The notes below the pieces were generated by a model. It was not told where the DNA came from and ran no database searches. It was given only the letters and a program-made list of their open reading frames with translations. The translations under genes and the position numbers were made by a program. Below, piece by piece: positions 48,807 through 57,808 of a stretch of 63,066 bases of DNA (position 1 is its first letter; the number at the start of each line of letters is the position of its first letter). The stretch is taken from the NCBI GenBank assembly GCA_009380095.1, contig WHSL01000005.1, forward strand, positions 1 through 63,066. Reading direction: 5' to 3'. This DNA is from Streptosporangiales bacterium. GTDB taxonomy: Bacteria; Actinomycetota; Actinomycetes; Streptosporangiales; Streptosporangiaceae.

Positions 48807-49744
48807 GCGGCGTACGCGCGGGGCAGGCGCATGCCGTGGTCGAGCATGACGGCGCGGAGCCGGTTGGGGTAGTCGGTGATCAGCGCGGAGACCCCGAGGT
48901 CGATGAGCCTGCTCATCTCCGCGGGCTCGTTGACCGTCCACGCGATCACCGGCAGCCCCCGGTCCCAGGCGGCCCGCATGAGCGGCTCGTCCACGAGGTC
49001 CCGGCGCGCGGCGAGCGCGTCCGCGCCGGCCTTGGCCGCGGCGGCCGCCACGTCCCCGCCGAAGTCGGCGAGGTCCAGCCCGTCCAGCCACGGCGAGCCG
49101 GGGACCAGCGTCTTCGGCTCCACCAGCGCGTTGCGCGGCACCGCGGGGATCAGGTCGCGCGCGTGCCGCAGCACCCGCCAGTCGAAGCTCTGCAGGCTCA
49201 CCCGGTTCAGGAAGCCCTCGTCCGCGAGCACGGTGACCACGCGTTCGGTCAGCTCGCGGGGGCCGGCGGAGATCCCGCCGGCGCTCGCCACCGACTTGAG
49301 CTCCACGGTGAGCCGTACGCGGTCGGCGCGGTACGTCCGCAGCAGCGCGATGACCTCGGCGAGAGTGGGCATGCGCGATCCGGGCACGGGCACCTGGGTG
49401 CCGACGAACGGGTCGGCCTCGGGGTCGGCCCGCCGCCTGCCGCCCACGTCGAGCATGCGCAGCTGGCCGAGCGTGAGGTCCACGAGGCGGCGCCCCACGT
49501 ACGGGAAGAGCGGGTCGCCGGTGAAGGCGGCCGCGGTGTCCCGAGTGGTGGTCGCCGAGATCACCGGGTCGTGGGTGATGACGGCCTCGCCGTCGGAGGA
49601 GAGTCCGACGTCGAGCTCGAGGGCGTCGACCCCGAGCTCGAGCGCATGGGCGAACGAGGCCAGCGTGTTCTCCGGACGGAGCCCCATGGCCCCCCGGTGA
49701 CCATGCAGATCGATGGGCGCGATCACGCCCGTGACGTTAGCCAC
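48791..49744 (-). CDS. glycerophosphodiester phosphodiesterase
   Basis: A 317-residue GDPD/UgpQ-type TIM-barrel enzyme that hydrolyses glycerophosphodiesters to glycerol-3-phosphate and an alcohol. Catalytic elements: 'HGHRGAMGLRPENTLASFAHAL' (HR and E), 'DALELDVGLSSDGEAVITHD' (E-x-D and second His), and 'VELKSVASAGG'. No signal peptide is seen, so it is probably cytoplasmic. GTG 49744 is used; GTG 49729 is possible. It lies 75 bp downstream of purA on the same strand. Confidence 0.9.
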   Translation of the reverse strand: MANVTGVIAPIDLHGHRGAMGLRPENTLASFAHALELGVDALELDVGLSSDGEAVITHDPVISATTTRDTAAAFTGDPLFPYVGRRLVDLTLGQLRMLDVGGRRRADPEADPFVGTQVPVPGSRMPTLAEVIALLRTYRADRVRLTVELKSVASAGGISAGPRELTERVVTVLADEGFLNRVSLQSFDWRVLRHARDLIPAVPRNALVEPKTLVPGSPWLDGLDLADFGGDVAAAAAKAGADALAARRDLVDEPLMRAAWDRGLPVIAWTVNEPAEMSRLIDLGVSALITDYPNRLRAVMLDHGMRLPRAYAATVPV

Positions 49745-49819
49745 GGCAGTCAGAGCTCTGTGAATCCCCAGGTGAAGTCAGTCTTGATCTTTGGTGAACG
49801 ATCCCCTACCCATCGTGCC

Positions 49820-51103
49820 TCAGATCAGCGGCCTGATCTCCATCGTCTGGTCGCGGCCGGGTCCCACTCCGATCGCGGAGACCGGCGCGCCCACCATCTC
49901 CTCCAGCCGGCGCACGTACGCCTGCGCGTTGTGCGGCAGGTCCGCGAACGTGCGGGCCTCACTGATGTTCTCCCACCAGCCGTCCAGGTACTCGTACACC
50001 GGGGTGGCGTGGTGGAAGTCGGTCTGCGTCATCGGCAGGTCGTCGGTCCGCTCGCCGTCCACCTCGTACGCCACGCAGACCGGCACCTTCTCCAGCCCGG
50101 ACAGCACGTCGAGCTTGGTGAGGAAGTAGTCGGTCATGCCGTTGACCCGAGTGGCGTACCGGCCGATGACCGCGTCGAACCAGCCGCAGCGGCGGTTGCG
50201 GCCGGTGGTGACGCCGTACTCGCCGCCGGTCTTGCGCAGGAACTCGCCCCACTCGTCGAGCAGCTCGGTCGGGAACGGGCCGGACCCGACGCGCGTCGTG
50301 TAGGCCTTGAGGATGCCGATGACCTTGGTGATCCGGGTGGGGCCGATGCCGGAGCCCGTGCAGGCGCCCCCGGCGGTCGGGGAGGACGAGGTGACGAACG
50401 GGTACGTGCCGTGGTCCACGTCGAGCAGCGTGCCCTGGGCGCCCTCCAACAGCACGACCTTGTCGTCCTCCAGTGCCTGGTTGAGCACCAGCGTGGTGTC
50501 CGCGACGTACGGGCGGAGCCGCTCGCCGTAGGTCACGTACTCCTCCACCACGGCGTCGATCGCGATGCCGCGGCGGTTGTAGACCTTGGTGAGCAGCTGG
50601 TTCTTCTCCCGCAGCGCGAGCTCCAGCTTCTTGCGCAGGATGCCGGGGTCGAACAGGTCCTGCACCCGGATGCCCATCCGCGCGATCTTGTCGCCGTACG
50701 TGGGGCCGATGCCGCGGCCGGTGGTGCCGATCCGGGCCTTGCCGAGGTAGCGCTCGCTCACTTTGTCCAGTGCGCGGTGGTGCGGCATGATCAAGTGGGC
50801 GTTCGCCGAGATCAGTAGGCGATCGCAGGAGACTCCGCGCTCCTGCAGCCCCTCGATCTCCTCGAACAGGACGGCGGGGTCGAGTACCACGCCTCCGCCG
50901 ATCACCGGCACCACGTCCGGCGAGAGCACGCCCGAAGGCAGAAGGTGCAGCGCGTAACTCTGATCGCCGATGACCACCGTGTGGCCGGCGTTGTTGCCGC
51001 CCTGGTAGCGGACGACGTACTCGACACGGTCCCCGACCAGGTCGGTGACCTTGCCCTTACCTTCGTCCCCCCATTGGGCGCCGACGATCACGACTGCGGG
51101 CAT
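49820..51103 (-). CDS. purA: adenylosuccinate synthetase
   Basis: A 427-residue GTP-dependent ligase making adenylosuccinate from IMP and aspartate. Motifs: '[19 protein letters not shown]' at the N-terminus, '[12 protein letters not shown]', '[19 protein letters not shown]', '[20 protein letters not shown]' and '[17 protein letters not shown]'. ATG 51103 has AAGGGGTG upstream. purB, which acts next, is 7 kb away on the same strand. Confidence 0.96.
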   Translation of the reverse strand: MPAVVIVGAQWGDEGKGKVTDLVGDRVEYVVRYQGGNNAGHTVVIGDQSYALHLLPSGVLSPDVVPVIGGGVVLDPAVLFEEIEGLQERGVSCDRLLISANAHLIMPHHRALDKVSERYLGKARIGTTGRGIGPTYGDKIARMGIRVQDLFDPGILRKKLELALREKNQLLTKVYNRRGIAIDAVVEEYVTYGERLRPYVADTTLVLNQALEDDKVVLLEGAQGTLLDVDHGTYPFVTSSSPTAGGACTGSGIGPTRITKVIGILKAYTTRVGSGPFPTELLDEWGEFLRKTGGEYGVTTGRNRRCGWFDAVIGRYATRVNGMTDYFLTKLDVLSGLEKVPVCVAYEVDGERTDDLPMTQTDFHHATPVYEYLDGWWENISEARTFADLPHNAQAYVRRLEEMVGAPVSAIGVGPGRDQTMEIRPLI

Positions 51104-51226
51104 GAGGTGTAACACCCCTTCCGGGCAGGGCGGGCTGCTGCGGCGGCCCCTAACACGACAGTTGCCCCGTACCGTGCAAGCGGCAGGGGCTCTTGCGCTC
51201 AGAGGTTACCTGAGGAGGCACTCGCG

Positions 51227-52144
51227 GTGGCAGATGGCCCGACGCTACTGCTGATCACCAATCCCCTGGCCGGAGCGGGCGACGAGTCCGCCATCGCGGA
51301 GGCCGTCAAGGTGCTGCGCGCCCGCGCGGACGTACGGATCGCCGAGTGCAGCGACCCGCGTGAGCTGCGCGCCGCGCTGGGCCGGCGAGAGGGCCGCATG
51401 CCGGTTGTGTGCGGCGGGGACGGTTCGCTCAACCTGCTCGTGGGCGAGCTGCGCCGCCGTACCGAGCTGGCCGACACCGACATCGGCCTGATCCCGCTCG
51501 GCACCGGCAACGACCTGGCGCGTGGGGTCGGCGTGCCGCTGGCTCCGGAGCAGGCGGCCGCCACGGTGCTGGACGGGTACGGCAGGCCGCTGGATCTGCT
51601 CGTCGCCGACGAGGGCGGGGTGGCGGTGAACGCCGTGCACCTCGGGGCCGGCGCGGAGGCGGCGCGGCGGGCGCAGCCGTTCAAGTCGCGGCTCGGCCGG
51701 TTCGCCTTCCCCATGGGCTCGCTGCTGGCCGGGCTCGGCATGCGCGGGCTCCGGCTCAAGGTGATCGCCGACGGGCGCACGCTGGCCCGGAGGCGGGTGC
51801 TCATGGTGGGGCTGGCCAACGGGCCCACGATCGCGGGCGGCCGGGGCAAGCTCGCGCCGCGCGCGGTGCCGGACGACGGGCTCGTGGACGTGGTGGTGTC
51901 CGCCGCGATCGGCCCGGTGGCGCGGGTCGGGTACGCGCTGCACCTGCTGCGCGGGGTGCACGAGGCGCGCGCCGACGTACGGACGATACGTGCGCGCCGC
52001 GTCGTAATCATCGGCGAGCCGTTCGAGTACAACGCCGACGGCGATCTCGGCGGGCCGGTGACCCACCAGTGCTGGCGCGTCGAACCCCAAGCCTGGCGCC
52101 TCCGCGTCCCCCAAGATCAACAAGTTGGGGGAAGGAATTTGTAG
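51227..52144 (+). CDS. diacylglycerol/lipid kinase (DagK/YegS-like) with a repeat-derived end
   Basis: A 305-residue lipid kinase with the nucleotide motif 'VVCGGDGSLNLLVGEL' and 'IGLIPLGTGNDLARGVGVPL', divergent from purA. GTG 51227 follows TGAGGAGG. The domain should finish around 'GPVTHQCWRVEPQAWRLRVP'. The last ten residues, QDQQVGGRNL, and the TAG stop are encoded inside a dispersed palindromic repeat that begins at about 52108. The original stop was probably replaced when the element arrived. The enzyme phosphorylates diacylglycerol or related lipids at the membrane; the exact substrate is unknown. Confidence 0.88.
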   Translation: MADGPTLLLITNPLAGAGDESAIAEAVKVLRARADVRIAECSDPRELRAALGRREGRMPVVCGGDGSLNLLVGELRRRTELADTDIGLIPLGTGNDLARGVGVPLAPEQAAATVLDGYGRPLDLLVADEGGVAVNAVHLGAGAEAARRAQPFKSRLGRFAFPMGSLLAGLGMRGLRLKVIADGRTLARRRVLMVGLANGPTIAGGRGKLAPRAVPDDGLVDVVVSAAIGPVARVGYALHLLRGVHEARADVRTIRARRVVIIGEPFEYNADGDLGGPVTHQCWRVEPQAWRLRVPQDQQVGGRNL

Positions 52145-52247
52145 GCGAAGGCGCAGGTCGTGCCCGCAAAATTTTTCGACAAGTTGGGGGAAGGATTTTG
52201 CGACCCCCACCTGCGGTTCCCTCCACAAATTCCTTCCCCCAACTTGT
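52108..52247. repeat. Composite dispersed palindromic element (copy c)
   Basis: The element lies between convergent genes. It contains S1 (CCAAGATCAACAAGTTGGG, 52111-52129, itself flanked by CCCCCAA/TTGGGGG at 52108-52114 and 52125-52131). It also contains three copies of a 23-bp unit: 52120-52142, 52179-52201, and inverted at 52225-52247. The last two pair at 21 of 23 positions around a 23-nt loop containing ACCTGCGG. The copy at 62837-62903 has the same arm sequence, loop length and loop core. Confidence 0.8.
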
Positions 52248-52261
52248 GGAAGGGGGGTGGG

Positions 52262-53917
52262 TCAGACGGGGCGGGAGCTTTCGAGGGCGTCCCAGAAGCC
52301 GCGGCGGAGGGCGTGGCGGACCTCGTCGTGCAGCAGGTAGTCGATCGGCAGGGAGGAGCCCTGCAGCAGCCGGGCCTCCAGGTCGGACGGCATGCGTGGC
52401 TTTCGGGCCAGTACGGCCTCGAGCCAGAGCGCGGGCGCGTCGCGGGCCACCGAGTCGCCGAAGTCCCGCCCCTCCTGGTGGGCGGCCTTGACCGCGTCGG
52501 CCAGTGACGGTGACGCGGCGGGCTGCCCGCCGTACCCCGCGTGGACCGGGGGTTGTGGCGCCTGCTGGGGCTGTCGGCCGTACGCGGCGCCTTGATCGGC
52601 CGACGACTGCCCCATGATGTCGTGTCCCGCGTCGCCGTAGCCGCCGGGCTGGGGGTAGGCGGGCTGCTGGGCCGGCTGAGCGGGTGGCTGGGCGGCGGGC
52701 TGCTGATAGGCGTGCGAGTAGGGCGTCTGCTGCACCGGGGACGCGTACGGCCCCGTGGAGTACGACGGCGGGCCGGACTGCGACGCGAACTGACCGGTGT
52801 TACCGGAGTGCTCCACCGCGTACCCGCCCGTGCCGTTGACCGAGTGGCCCTGCGCGTGCTGGGCCGGTGCGGCGGCGGGCGGCGGTGCGCTCAGTGGTGG
52901 GGTGGGCGCGGCCTGAGGCATCGCGCCGCTGGTGGGGCCGGCCGGCGTCCCGCCGGGAGGCGTGCCGCCCTGCGGCGCGCCGTGCTGGAGACCCCCGCGC
53001 TGTGGGCCTGTGTGCTGGGGGCCGGTGTGCTGCGCCGCCCCGTGCTGGCCGGTGCCGTACTGACCCGTGCCGTAGGGGCCCGTGCCGTGCTGGCCGGCAC
53101 CGTGGCCGGCACCGTGGCCGGCACCGTGGCCGGCACCGTGCTGGCTCGCGGCGTGCTGGGGAGCGGACTCGGATGCCGCGACGGCGCCGAGCGCCTGGTG
53201 GGCGCCGGTGGTGTGGCCGTGCGCGACGGACGCCCCGGCGCCCGCCGGCGGCCCGGCGTAGATCGCGGGCGGCCCGCCGTGCGCCTGGATCGGCTGGTGC
53301 GAGGTGTGCCCGCCGGTGTCCTGCGCGCGGCCGTTGCTCATCGGTGAGGTGCCACCCGTCGGCGTGCCGGCGCTCTCCACACCGGTGATCAGGCTGACGT
53401 GCGGCCGCAGGTGCCCGGCCCCGATCTCGATGAGCTCGTCGCACTCCTGCCGCAGCGACCGCGCCACCGTCCAGTTGCCGTCGACCGCGACGTGCACGAC
53501 GGTGACCCGCACCCCGAGGTCCTGCGCCTCGGTGACGATGGGCGCCATGTCCTCGTCGCCGCTGATCAGCACGGCGTCGCAGATCGCGTGGCTGCGGGCG
53601 AGCCCGAGCAGGTCGCGGTGCACGTACGCGTCGACGCCCTCGCGCCGGCCCGGACGGCTACGGCCGAGCCGCAGCTTCAGGCCCGGGAGGTCGGCGAGCG
53701 CGTCGTGCTCCGGCGTGCGCCGCCCCTCGACCGTGGCCTCATACCAGTAGCAACGCAACAGCGGCAGGCCCGTCCGTTCGCGCGCCAGATCACCGACCAG
53801 CCGGAGTAGGCCGGCATGGTTCCAGGAGCAGGCCTCGCGATGACGGGTCCCATGCACGGCCATCGCGCCGTCTGCCAGCAAATAGCCGGCGTCGACGAAC
53901 AGCGCGCAGCGATCCAC
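52262..53917 (-). CDS. NYN (LabA/PIN-like) domain protein with a long repeat linker
   Basis: A 551-residue protein. Residues 1-165 are a NYN nuclease-like domain: 'MDRCALFVDAGYLLADG', 'GVDAYVHRDLLGLARSHAICDAVLISGDEDMAPIV' motifs (key Asp10, the DAY and SGDED acidic residues). Residues 170-490 form a low-complexity linker with (GAGH)4, GTGxYGTGQ and HTGPQ repeats and many Gln/Pro/Tyr. Residues 490-551 form a helical C-terminal domain ending 'DYLLHDEVRHALRRGFWDALES'. NYN proteins act on RNA; the linker resembles phase-separating regions of RNA-binding proteins. Start GTG at 53917. It converges on the repeat element. Confidence 0.8.
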   Translation of the reverse strand: MDRCALFVDAGYLLADGAMAVHGTRHREACSWNHAGLLRLVGDLARERTGLPLLRCYWYEATVEGRRTPEHDALADLPGLKLRLGRSRPGRREGVDAYVHRDLLGLARSHAICDAVLISGDEDMAPIVTEAQDLGVRVTVVHVAVDGNWTVARSLRQECDELIEIGAGHLRPHVSLITGVESAGTPTGGTSPMSNGRAQDTGGHTSHQPIQAHGGPPAIYAGPPAGAGASVAHGHTTGAHQALGAVAASESAPQHAASQHGAGHGAGHGAGHGAGQHGTGPYGTGQYGTGQHGAAQHTGPQHTGPQRGGLQHGAPQGGTPPGGTPAGPTSGAMPQAAPTPPLSAPPPAAAPAQHAQGHSVNGTGGYAVEHSGNTGQFASQSGPPSYSTGPYASPVQQTPYSHAYQQPAAQPPAQPAQQPAYPQPGGYGDAGHDIMGQSSADQGAAYGRQPQQAPQPPVHAGYGGQPAASPSLADAVKAAHQEGRDFGDSVARDAPALWLEAVLARKPRMPSDLEARLLQGSSLPIDYLLHDEVRHALRRGFWDALESSRPV

Positions 53918-54168
53918 GCGACACCGCCCCTTCCTTGGTCGCGATTCCGACAGCGCCGGTCCACTAGCAGATCGTCACTGTGTGATGCCAGGAGAGTTCC
54001 TCAGCGTAGTGAACTTGAAAGCCCGCAGAGGCGACTCCGTCGATTCGGGCATCACCGGAAGTATGCGCCACTTGCCCCGTGGCGTCCGCGCGATCCGAAA
54101 CTCCGTACCGGAAAAGCCGGATTGGCCGGGGCATATCGACCGGGGGTGGTCAGGTGGTCCGTCCGAGG

Positions 54169-56595
54169 TCAGCTCCGCGTGGCGGCCGTCACCCCCACCA
54201 CTCCGGCGAGCACCGCGTCCTGCCCGGTCGTCACGCGCAGTGCGGGCCGGTCCGGCAGCTCCGCCGCGAACCGGTCCACATCGGTACCGAAGGACAGGGG
54301 CCGTCCCTCGGCGCCGGCGGACGAGCCGTCCAGTGCGTTGCCCGCGTCCCGGTCGCCGTCCTCCGGCGTCAGCGGGCGGTCGCCGAGCCGTACGCGGTCG
54401 CCCGGCAGGTCGGCGTCGCCCTCCCAGGCCACCACGCTCAGCTCCGCGGGCATCCCCGCCGTCAGCAGCCCGGCCAGCGGGAACGTCATGCCGTCCGGGT
54501 CACGGAACAGCGCGCGTACGCCGTCCAGCACCATCGCCTGGGCGAACGGCGCCTCCGGGTCCTCGACGACCACGACGAGCGCCCAGCCGGCGTACCGCCC
54601 GTGGCCGTGCGCGGCGGGCGTGTCCGCGACCCACCAGGTGCCGCCGCCCGCCCCGCGCACCTGTTCGGTGACGTCCGCGAAGGCCTGGTACGCGGGGTAG
54701 CCCGGTAAGTCGTCGCGGCCGGTCTCCGCGGCCCGTACGGTCCCGTACGCGCCACCCGGGCCGCGCAGCTTGGCCGTCGGCGCCGCCTCGCCCCCCGCGC
54801 CGGACCAGTACAGACCCGCCCAGCGCACCCGGCCGCCCTCCGGCACCTCCACCCGTGCCGCGCTGGAGCTGCGCGTGTCGTCCTGGTCGTCGGCGTCGAG
54901 CGGGGCCATGTCCCATAGGTCGTTGTCCCGGCGGTCGCCCTTCCGATCGGCCGCCTCCGCACACCCGTCCGCTCGGACCGGGCAGGTCAGCAGCGCGTTG
55001 CCGGCGGCCACCGTACGGACCCGCCCGTCCGCCGCGTACCGCGCCGGCATACCGTCGCGGACCACGCCGGACCGGCCCGACGCGCGGGTCTCCGTCCGCC
55101 CGGCACGGACGATCACGGACGGCGGCTCCCCGGGCCGCGCCTCGGGGCCTACCTCCACCCCCAGGTACAGCGTCGTGCCGGCGCCGGGCCGCAGCGGCCC
55201 GTGCACGCAGCCGACCTCCACCTCACCCGGCCGGCAGGCCCAGCCGTCACCCGCCGCGGACGAGGTGTGCCCGGCGAACCGCCCGCCCCGGGCGGACGAC
55301 CGGTAGAGCACACCGCGCGGCAGCCGTACGTCCGCCTCCACCTCGGCGGCGGCGCCTCCGCCCGCGTGCTCCACGCGCACCGCGACGATCCCGCGGCGCC
55401 CCGGGACGAGTGCGCCCACCGGCTCCACCCGGACGGTGACGCGGGTCGGCGGTGGAGGGCTGGGACTCGGGGTCGGTACGGGGCTCGGGAGCTCGGGGGC
55501 CGGGGTGGGCGGGGACGGGCGCCGCTCCTCGGGCGGTGGCGCGGGCGGCGGTGCGGGCGGCGGTGCGGGTTCCGGTACGGGGGTCTCGGGCTTGGGCTCT
55601 GGCTTCGGCTCCGGGCGCGGCGGGGGCGGCGTCGGGGCCACGGCTATCCGCGGCGGTGCCGTCGGCTTCTCGTCGGAGACCAGGGCGAACGCGAGCCCCG
55701 CCGCGACCACGACCACGGCGGTGCCCACCGCGGCGGCCTGCTGCTGCTTGGGGGCGCGCTGCCACCAGCCGAAGATCCCCGAGCCGAGCCAGCCGCCCTT
55801 GACCGCGGCCAGGTAGCCGGCCGTCGCGGGCCCGAGCACGATCGGCCCGAGGACGCCCTTGAGCGCCTCGTTGAGACCGGTGAGCTCGGCCACCAAGCCC
55901 CGGCAGTCGTCGCAGCCCTTGAGGTGGCGGCCGACCGCCAGCGCGGCCCGCTTCGCCAGCCCGCCGCGGACGTAGCCGCCGAGCTTCTCGTGGTGCTCCC
56001 GGCAGCCCTCGGCGACCGCGCCGGAGGCCAGGTGCTCCTGCAGGTACGCCTGGCGCAGCCCCTCCCGGGCGCGATACGCGAGCGCGGCCACGCCGTTCGG
56101 CGAGATGCCGAGCAGCGGTGCGACGTCGGCCGGCTTGGCCTCCTCCACCTCGGTGTGCCAGAGCACCACCTGCCAGCGCTCGGGCAGCGAGTTGAAGGCC
56201 CGCGCGATGAGGCTGCGCTCCAGGTCCGCGACCGCCGGGTCTTCGAAGTCGACGGGGATCTCCAGCGTGCCGGCGTCGTCGGTGACCACCTGGCGGGCGG
56301 TCTCGCGGAACCTGTCGTAGGCGGAGCGCCGTACGGCGGTCAGCAGGTACGGCCGGAACGCGCCCGACGGCCCCCGTCCGCGGCTGATCGCGTCGAGCAC
56401 CTTGGTGAAGGTGTCCGCCACCACGTCCTCGATGGTGGCCTCGTCGGTGACCAGCTGGCGGGCAAGGCCGAGCGCGGCGTGCACGTGCCGCTTGTAGAGG
56501 AGTCCGTACTCGCCGGTGTCGCCGTCGCGGACGGCCTCGATGAGGTCCGCGTCGCTCGGCCCGGCCTCGGGGGTGCCGGACCTCTTGGCGCTCAC
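54169..56595 (-). CDS. membrane-anchored ECF sigma factor with zinc finger and exterior domain
   Basis: An 808-residue fusion. Residues 15-95 resemble sigma region 2 and 125-185 region 4 ('FNSLPERWQVVLWHTEVEEAKPADVAPLLGISPNGVAAL' in pieces). A zinc-finger anti-sigma-like domain follows (Cys198, His224-x3-Cys228-x2-Cys231). One membrane helix spans about 287-306, then a Pro-rich spacer (311-395), then a roughly 400-residue beta-rich exterior domain with four Cys. The sigma and anti-sigma parts are thus one polypeptide tethered to the membrane. GTG 56595 is preferred for GGGAG upstream; ATG 56613 and 56637 are alternatives. A degenerate GGDEF gene is divergent. Confidence 0.82.
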   Translation of the reverse strand: MSAKRSGTPEAGPSDADLIEAVRDGDTGEYGLLYKRHVHAALGLARQLVTDEATIEDVVADTFTKVLDAISRGRGPSGAFRPYLLTAVRRSAYDRFRETARQVVTDDAGTLEIPVDFEDPAVADLERSLIARAFNSLPERWQVVLWHTEVEEAKPADVAPLLGISPNGVAALAYRAREGLRQAYLQEHLASGAVAEGCREHHEKLGGYVRGGLAKRAALAVGRHLKGCDDCRGLVAELTGLNEALKGVLGPIVLGPATAGYLAAVKGGWLGSGIFGWWQRAPKQQQAAAVGTAVVVVAAGLAFALVSDEKPTAPPRIAVAPTPPPPRPEPKPEPKPETPVPEPAPPPAPPPAPPPEERRPSPPTPAPELPSPVPTPSPSPPPPTRVTVRVEPVGALVPGRRGIVAVRVEHAGGGAAAEVEADVRLPRGVLYRSSARGGRFAGHTSSAAGDGWACRPGEVEVGCVHGPLRPGAGTTLYLGVEVGPEARPGEPPSVIVRAGRTETRASGRSGVVRDGMPARYAADGRVRTVAAGNALLTCPVRADGCAEAADRKGDRRDNDLWDMAPLDADDQDDTRSSSAARVEVPEGGRVRWAGLYWSGAGGEAAPTAKLRGPGGAYGTVRAAETGRDDLPGYPAYQAFADVTEQVRGAGGGTWWVADTPAAHGHGRYAGWALVVVVEDPEAPFAQAMVLDGVRALFRDPDGMTFPLAGLLTAGMPAELSVVAWEGDADLPGDRVRLGDRPLTPEDGDRDAGNALDGSSAGAEGRPLSFGTDVDRFAAELPDRPALRVTTGQDAVLAGVVGVTAATRS

Positions 56596-56835
56596 GCGGA
56601 CACTCCCGGCCATTGCCACGAACGGCCGCATACCCATGCAATTAACGTTCTGTATATCAAATGATTACACACAGTGACCATCCTGAACACTCGTCGTGCC
56701 AGGGAACGATTCACGTACATAGCCCCCACACCTTCACGGCCGTCGCCGGAAAAACCTTGAGAATCATTCCGCAACCGGCGTCATGACTAACCCCGAACGT
56801 CGTCTTTCCCCTGACGGATGACGAACGGAGACGCC

Positions 56836-57576
56836 ATGAGACAGGGACGGAGCAGCGCGGCGGGCGCGCTCTCCACGGGCCCGCTCTGCCAGGCCTGGCG
56901 CCGGCGCAGCCTCGAGGTGGGCTGGAGGGTGCCGGGCGACTGGCACACCGGAGCGGTGGACGACGTTGTGGCCGTGGCCTGCCGGGGCGACGACCTTCGC
57001 GGACCGTGCGAGCTGCTCGGCCGGGCACGGGCCCGGGCCGGGGTGGGCATCCGCGAGACGCTCGGCGACCTCGGCGCGCTGGGGGACGTACTGGACTGGC
57101 GCGACCCCCCGCTCCGGCTGATCACCGCCACGGCGGAGGGCTGGGTTGAGGCCGGCCTGGCCGTACTCGTCGACGGCGCCTGCGAGGACCCGCTGACCGG
57201 GCTCGTCACCCGGCCGTACCTGCGGACGCGGCTGTCCGAGCTGTACCGCGAGGCCGAGGCGGAGGGGATCCCGCCGCGGTACGGGCACACGCTGGTCGTC
57301 GCGGAGCTGGAGCAGCACGCGGACCCCTGGCGGCGGATGGCCCGGGCCATCGTCTTCGGTGATGACCTGCGCACGGTTTTCTCCGGTGGCGAGACCCGGT
57401 CTTTGCTCGGGATGGGCAAGGCCGCGGTGCTCACGCCGCTCGGCCCCCGGCTGGAGGCGCGGATGGCGGAGGTACGGGACTCCGTCTCCGACATTCCCGG
57501 CAGCCGGGTGTGGCTGGAGGAGCTGCCCGCGACCGTGACGGAGGCATTGAACCTGGTGGAGAAGCTGGCACGTTGA
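56836..57576 (+). CDS. degenerate GGDEF-like protein
   Basis: A 246-residue protein. The C-terminal half has the fold of a diguanylate cyclase: 'CEDPLTGLVTRPYLRTRLSELYREA' matches the usual 'D.LTGL.NR..L...L' entry, but there is no GGDEF signature, so it should be inactive as a cyclase. ATG 56836 has GGAG seven bases upstream and is preferred over 56818. It is divergent from the membrane-fused sigma factor, with about 240 bp between them. It may bind a nucleotide or act with the sigma factor. Confidence 0.65.
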   Translation: MRQGRSSAAGALSTGPLCQAWRRRSLEVGWRVPGDWHTGAVDDVVAVACRGDDLRGPCELLGRARARAGVGIRETLGDLGALGDVLDWRDPPLRLITATAEGWVEAGLAVLVDGACEDPLTGLVTRPYLRTRLSELYREAEAEGIPPRYGHTLVVAELEQHADPWRRMARAIVFGDDLRTVFSGGETRSLLGMGKAAVLTPLGPRLEARMAEVRDSVSDIPGSRVWLEELPATVTEALNLVEKLAR

Positions 57577-57718
57577 CGCCGCCGGCGCCGCGAGTCCCGT
57601 AGAGGGGGTGGGACACGGCGTCGGCGGCCCGAGGGGGGTCCCGGCTGAAGGTACGCCGGAACCACCCAGGGCCGGGCACGACCCAAGGGGAGGGGTCGAG
57701 CCAGGGAGGGCGGCCCTA

Positions 57719-57760
57719 GGCCCCGCGTCCAGGCATATCCGGAATGCCGGACGCGGGGCC
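57719..57760. terminator. Long two-tier hairpin
   Basis: GGCCCCGCGTCC (57719-57730) pairs with 57749-57760, and inside it GGCAT (57732-57736) pairs with ATGCC (57744-57748). It lies between the convergent GGDEF-like and hydrolase genes and probably terminates both. Confidence 0.75.
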
Positions 57761-57808
57761 ACCTATGCCCCGGCCCCCTGGCGAGCCGGGCCGTGGCCGT
57801 CGGGCAGG

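Noticed and set aside
52108-52247. CRISPR array from the repeated 23-bp units
   Set aside because: Only three units, one inverted, with unequal spacing; they form a hairpin, not an array.
53982-54671. Plus-strand frame starting in the gap before the sigma factor gene
   Set aside because: Most of it is antisense to the sigma-fusion gene and becomes Arg/Pro-rich; no ribosome site at a sensible distance.
56640-56835. Iron box (Fur/IdeR-like) between the sigma factor and GGDEF-like genes, near GAGAATCATTCC
   Set aside because: Only one poor half-match; no palindrome.
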